From NCBI RefSeq assembly GCF_021462225.1, contig NC_061812.1, positions 50,399,848-50,463,847 of the forward strand: a stretch of DNA of 64,000 nucleotides, given 5' to 3'. Positions 60,685-64,000 of this stretch are shown piece by piece. Under the pieces are notes generated by a model. The model was not told the origin of the DNA and did not search any database. It saw only the letters and a list, made by a program, of their open reading frames with translations. The stretch's first letter is position 1. Each line of letters opens with the position of its first letter. This stretch comes from Girardinichthys multiradiatus (lineage: Eukaryota > Chordata > Actinopteri > Cyprinodontiformes > Goodeidae). A program made the translations under genes and the position numbers.

Positions 60685-60689
60685 TCCTC

Positions 60690-62635
60690 CAGGGGGTGCC
60701 ACAAAATTGGCCCCTGGCGCTTCACAAAATAACATTTTCCTATACGAAAGGTGGCTCTGCTCCCGCAGTACTGAATGCATGAGCAGGATCCCTCTGCACA
60801 GCCGCAGTGTGTGCACTCGTGTCCCACTGTCAGTGCTTTCTTTGTCATTTGAGGGAGAGAGATGCACACAGGGAACTTTGTTTTTTCCTTTTGTGTTTGA
60901 GGCTTATGGATTCACCCATTGTTTCTGCAATACAGAGGAGTGGAGTAGAGGGAGAGTGGGTTGGCGTGTGAGTACAGTAGACAACAGAGGTCTTCTCCGT
61001 GATTGGCACGGCCATCTCTGACCGTTCGCACTACATTTTATTATATGTTGTGCAGACAGCTGATCAGAAATCTAGATCCATTTGTTCTGACTGTGAAAAT
61101 TTCCTTTATGTGTGTGTGTCTCAGAGTGTGTCCTTGTTGGCACAGTAATGTGGTGGACATGGAAACTGTTCTACGGTCGGTCACAGCAGGGCATGGAGCC
61201 TGGACTGTGACTTGCTCCTTTTTCCAGACTATGACTCTGGAACAAGGAGAACTTAACAGTAGGCAATGATGTCCGACATGCTCTTCATCTCTTTGCTCCT
61301 CTCTGCTAAAGGCACAATCATACAAAGACATGTTCAATAGTTTTAAACTATGGCAGCAATTTTCAAAATTAGACTTCCTATGCAAAACACATTATGTAAA
61401 ACTAGGTTTGTGTAAAACCTTGCTTATTCTAGTCCTGTGGGGAATACAGTTTGACTGACTTGGCTTTAGAAAAACACCCTGCTGGCTCGGGAAATGTTAC
61501 AGTACAAATAAAGGTTTCTGTTTCATTGCTGCTACTGCTCCAGCCTCTTATCTAAAACCAATCTTGTGTTTTTTTGGACAGAGGGGTCCTTTGTTTTGGA
61601 AGTTACTCAAATGGATGCCTATCCAATGACTTCAACTCCTCCATCAAATATCTCCTTATTCTTCTGTAGAACTAGGATCACAGCCGTGCCGGCCTGGGCA
61701 TGGGACCACTGCTCAGGGATCCATAGAGCAAGAACGTTTCATGGGGTAAAATGAAGAAATAAAAACATGTAATGTCAATTAAAACGTCACAGTTGTTTAA
61801 CCTCAACATACCATATTTGTGGTTTTGCAAGTTTAAAATTTTAACCTAAATTTGTTTATTACCATAAAACATTTTGACAATCAGACTGCCCAAAGCAGCT
61901 GGTTGTCCTTAACTCAATCTATGAATTACAAAACAGCCAGTATACAGTTACAATTGGATTTTTAAAAGCCTTTTTTTTTTTCTTGTCTGACAGCGGATTA
62001 AATGTTTCCTGTTTTAGATTAGCTAGGATTACCAAAAATAATATTTGCAGTAGGATATTAGAATTTTTTTTATTCAGAGGTTTACATCCATTCGTTCATA
62101 CACCCCTCAAAGGGGTGTGTAGGTGAATTAAAACAAAATTATCTTTATTCTTTATTTTCTTTATTCAATGGATGAAAATTCCCTTATAGTTTGCCTCCAG
62201 TTAATAAAATTTGTCCACAAGTGTGTTTTTGACTTTGAAAACTAATAAAACAATTTATCTCTTTATTCTGGCATCTAGCAAATAGAAGTAACTTTGGCAG
62301 TCCTCTCCTATAACAGGAAAAGTTTAGCTGGTGCTGAACAGCCCTTCAGAAACTAAATCTGTCCTTTTTCCATTCAATCAGAGAACCTACCATATACAAG
62401 ACCAACCATTTAATACTGAAAGCAGCACTCTTTGCTGTGAACACATTTGCTAAGTCTATAACAGTCAACGCTGTTTTCAAAAACAAGCTAGAGAAAACAA
62501 ACAAAATGTAACTAAAAGGAAACTACATGTCTAAAAAAAAGCTAGCAGATATAACATTAATTCTGTAATAGAACATGCCAAGTTTTGAAATAATGGCAGC
62601 TTTTTGGAAATTTCAGTTAAGGTAAGTCTCTATAT
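60690..62635. other. Intergenic, no gene recognised
   Basis: Short frames on both strands show no known domain. 62040-62110 contains a small inverted repeat 'acacccctcaaaggggtgtg' (62100-62119). I see no TIR or LINE motif. Confidence 0.35.
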
Positions 62636-62637
62636 TC

Positions 62638-63600
62638 AATTCAATTCAATTCAAAGACACTTGATCCCCGAGGGGAAATTAGAATTCCAGTACAACCCAT
62701 CCAAACATACATCATGACACAAGACAAGGGGGGACGGGTCACCGAGGCTTTGCTGCCCACTCACAGGCGCTGCCCTTGTTACATGAGAAAAGAGGCCACA
62801 TTAGGTAAGTAGAGGGAAAAAAATCATATTTCACACTTTATCCTCAGCAGGATACAGTTTGAGATTGCAAAAAACCTCAGCACAAAGAAGCAACAAGTTT
62901 ACAAAACAACATCATGCTGGGAACGGTGAAGGTGGTGTGAGGGGTGCATATGTTTATCTTGATCATGTGTGTGTGTGTGCAAGTAAGTCCATGAAGCACT
63001 GTCACAGAGGCCATTGTCCTTGATGGTACGTTGGAATGTTCATCAACCGGCCACAAAGTTCTGAGCAGGTCCACAGATGTCCTCAGGGAAGGGAGGGGGC
63101 AGAGGGAGCAGAGCGTCATGTTTAGATAACTTCCAGGAGAAGTTGAAGATAGCCAGCCATCAAGGCCGTGCAGGGGAGCCAGATTAGGAAAAACAACAAT
63201 TATCCGGGTTAGGCTGACTCTTAATTTTCCGTCAGCCTTGAGAGTCTCGCTGGTCCTTCTCAAAGGCAAATCCAAACAGCCAAATTCCTGGTCTTTTTGC
63301 CGAGCGAACAACTTTCTCCAAGATTTATCCCATTTCACCCCTGAGTCCAGGAACCGCAACCTGCCTGCGATCCTAAAGATCACATCCAGTCTGCGATTCA
63401 ACTCACGTAACATCTCAGTCTGAGTGTTGATCGCTCTGAAGATCCCATCACACATGCCAAGCAGCCTCACAATTGCTGACATTCTCCGAATTTCTCGATA
63501 TGCCAGGTAACCGCTGACTCCAAAAAGCAGAAATCCTGTTATCAAACATCCAATTATATACACATCTTCCACATCCTAGACTGACAATATCGATAGACAC
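62638..63600 (-). mobile_element. Retroposon-like unit with Rex1-type tail and membrane-protein ORF
   Basis: Read on the - strand, the unit ends with AATTTCCCCTCGGGGATCAA, then GTGTCTTTGAATTGAATTGA at 62638-62690. This is the GGGAT...TTGAATTGAATTG tail that LINE-mobilised fish retroposons carry; a close form sits at 53878-53922. Upstream on the same strand is the 231-codon frame 63572-62877. No RT is present, so it would depend on another element. The 5' border is not determined and may extend toward 63880. Confidence 0.45.
62877..63572 (-). CDS. Hypothetical 231-residue protein with N-terminal membrane segment
   Basis: I do not recognise this protein. The frame starts MEDVYIIGCLITGFLLFGVS, so residues about 5-25 form a plausible signal anchor, followed by YREIRRM. 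Residues 30-75 form amphipathic helix with QTEMLRELNRRLDVIFRIAG, possibly a short coiled coil. The region after about residue 110 is Pro/Ser/Leu-rich and low in structure; its reading frame may be fortuitous 3' UTR. It lies in the retroposon-like unit. It could be a retroelement accessory protein, a captured gene fragment or a chance frame. Confidence 0.35.
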   Translation of the reverse strand: MEDVYIIGCLITGFLLFGVSGYLAYREIRRMSAIVRLLGMCDGIFRAINTQTEMLRELNRRLDVIFRIAGRLRFLDSGVKWDKSWRKLFARQKDQEFGCLDLPLRRTSETLKADGKLRVSLTRIIVVFPNLAPLHGLDGWLSSTSPGSYLNMTLCSLCPLPSLRTSVDLLRTLWPVDEHSNVPSRTMASVTVLHGLTCTHTHMIKINICTPHTTFTVPSMMLFCKLVASLC

Positions 63601-63885
63601 ACAATCCTCCACTTCTGCCAGGACTCCATCGTGTATCCGGAGAAAAATGTCCCGTCCGGGCAAGTGGGCTCTCCCAACCCCTGTCTTCTCCTTGAGAAAA
63701 TTTGATCAATTGCATTGAGAGACCAGCTGACCAAATCCATATTTTGGAAGATTTTGGAAGATATGCAAAAACAGGCTTCCAAAAAAAGACAAGACACAGA
63801 GCTGAAGCAGGGCAGATATGGGAGGGGTGCGGGAGACAGAGAAAAAGCGTCCTCCTCCACCGAGAGCAGAAAGAACATGGATGTC

Positions 63886-64000
63886 AAACTCCAGTCCTTA
63901 AGGCCCGGTGTCCTCAAACTTTTAGATGTGTCCCTGGTCCAACACACCTAAATCTATGGCTGAATTACCTCCTTAGTATGCAGTAAAGTTCTCCTGAATC
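63886..64000. repeat. Dispersed repeat running off the window end
   Basis: The words 'atgtcaaactccagtcctta' and 'agatgtgtccctggtccaac' are typical of a common fish repeat whose other end would lie beyond 64000. The class is unknown. Confidence 0.5.

Noticed and set aside
60599..61021. 140-codon + strand frame
   Set aside because: It starts in an AT/AC microsatellite and shows no domain; the open frame follows from the repeat.
63576..63947. 123-codon - strand frame at the window end
   Set aside because: Its start lies in a dispersed repeat and the remainder has no recognisable domain; it is probably the 5' part of the retroposon-like unit.

Overview
This is nuclear DNA from a ray-finned fish, most likely a spiny-rayed teleost. 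Codon use, short GT-AG introns, a fish-type immunoglobulin V exon and a mixture of Tc1, hAT, Harbinger, Rex1-, Rex3-, L2- and I/Nimb-like elements all point that way. The species cannot be named from the window.

The one complete host gene is p3h1 (prolyl 3-hydroxylase 1, leprecan) on the + strand, from the ATG at 20280 to the stop at 57806. I could place 15 exons with consistent GT-AG junctions and phases. They join to an open frame of 826 codons plus stop. All four CxxxC motifs, the HxD...H iron ligands, the 2-oxoglutarate arginine and a C-terminal KDEL are present. Six introns are still short (78-122 bp). The others are swollen by transposons: intron 1 (Tc1-like), intron 2 (hAT), intron 4 (minisatellite and retroelement pieces), intron 5 (Tc1 relics, Harbinger end, hairpins), intron 7 (I/Nimb-like LINE), intron 10 (Tc1-like MITE), intron 11 (about 11.8 kb with an almost intact L2-like LINE and a full-length Tc1 with an open transposase) and intron 13 (Rex1, Rex3 and an ORF1 fragment).

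Upstream of p3h1 the layout is as follows. 0-3.6 kb holds a LINE tail and two Harbinger copies in inverted orientation. 4.0-4.8 kb holds the last two exons and polyA signal of a V-set immunoglobulin gene. 5.0-7.2 kb holds unclassified repeats. 7.7-9.3 kb is a dead Tc1 copy. 9.3-14.6 kb is a decayed endogenous retrovirus on the - strand. 15.4-16.1 kb is a LINE endonuclease fragment. 16.7-18.75 kb is a large foldback element. 18.8-19.9 kb holds Tc1 remnants. Downstream of p3h1 come a probable solo LTR, a Rex3 fragment and, at 62.6-63.6 kb, a retroposon-like unit with a Rex1-type tail and a 231-codon frame beginning with a membrane segment.

I found no CRISPR array, operon, rRNA or convincing tRNA gene. 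The strongest second-look items are the hAT insertion ten bases past a p3h1 splice donor, the intact Tc1 copy beside its dead twin, inverted repeat pairs that bracket p3h1 exons, the foldback element, a series of short near-perfect hairpins and the membrane-ORF retroposon.
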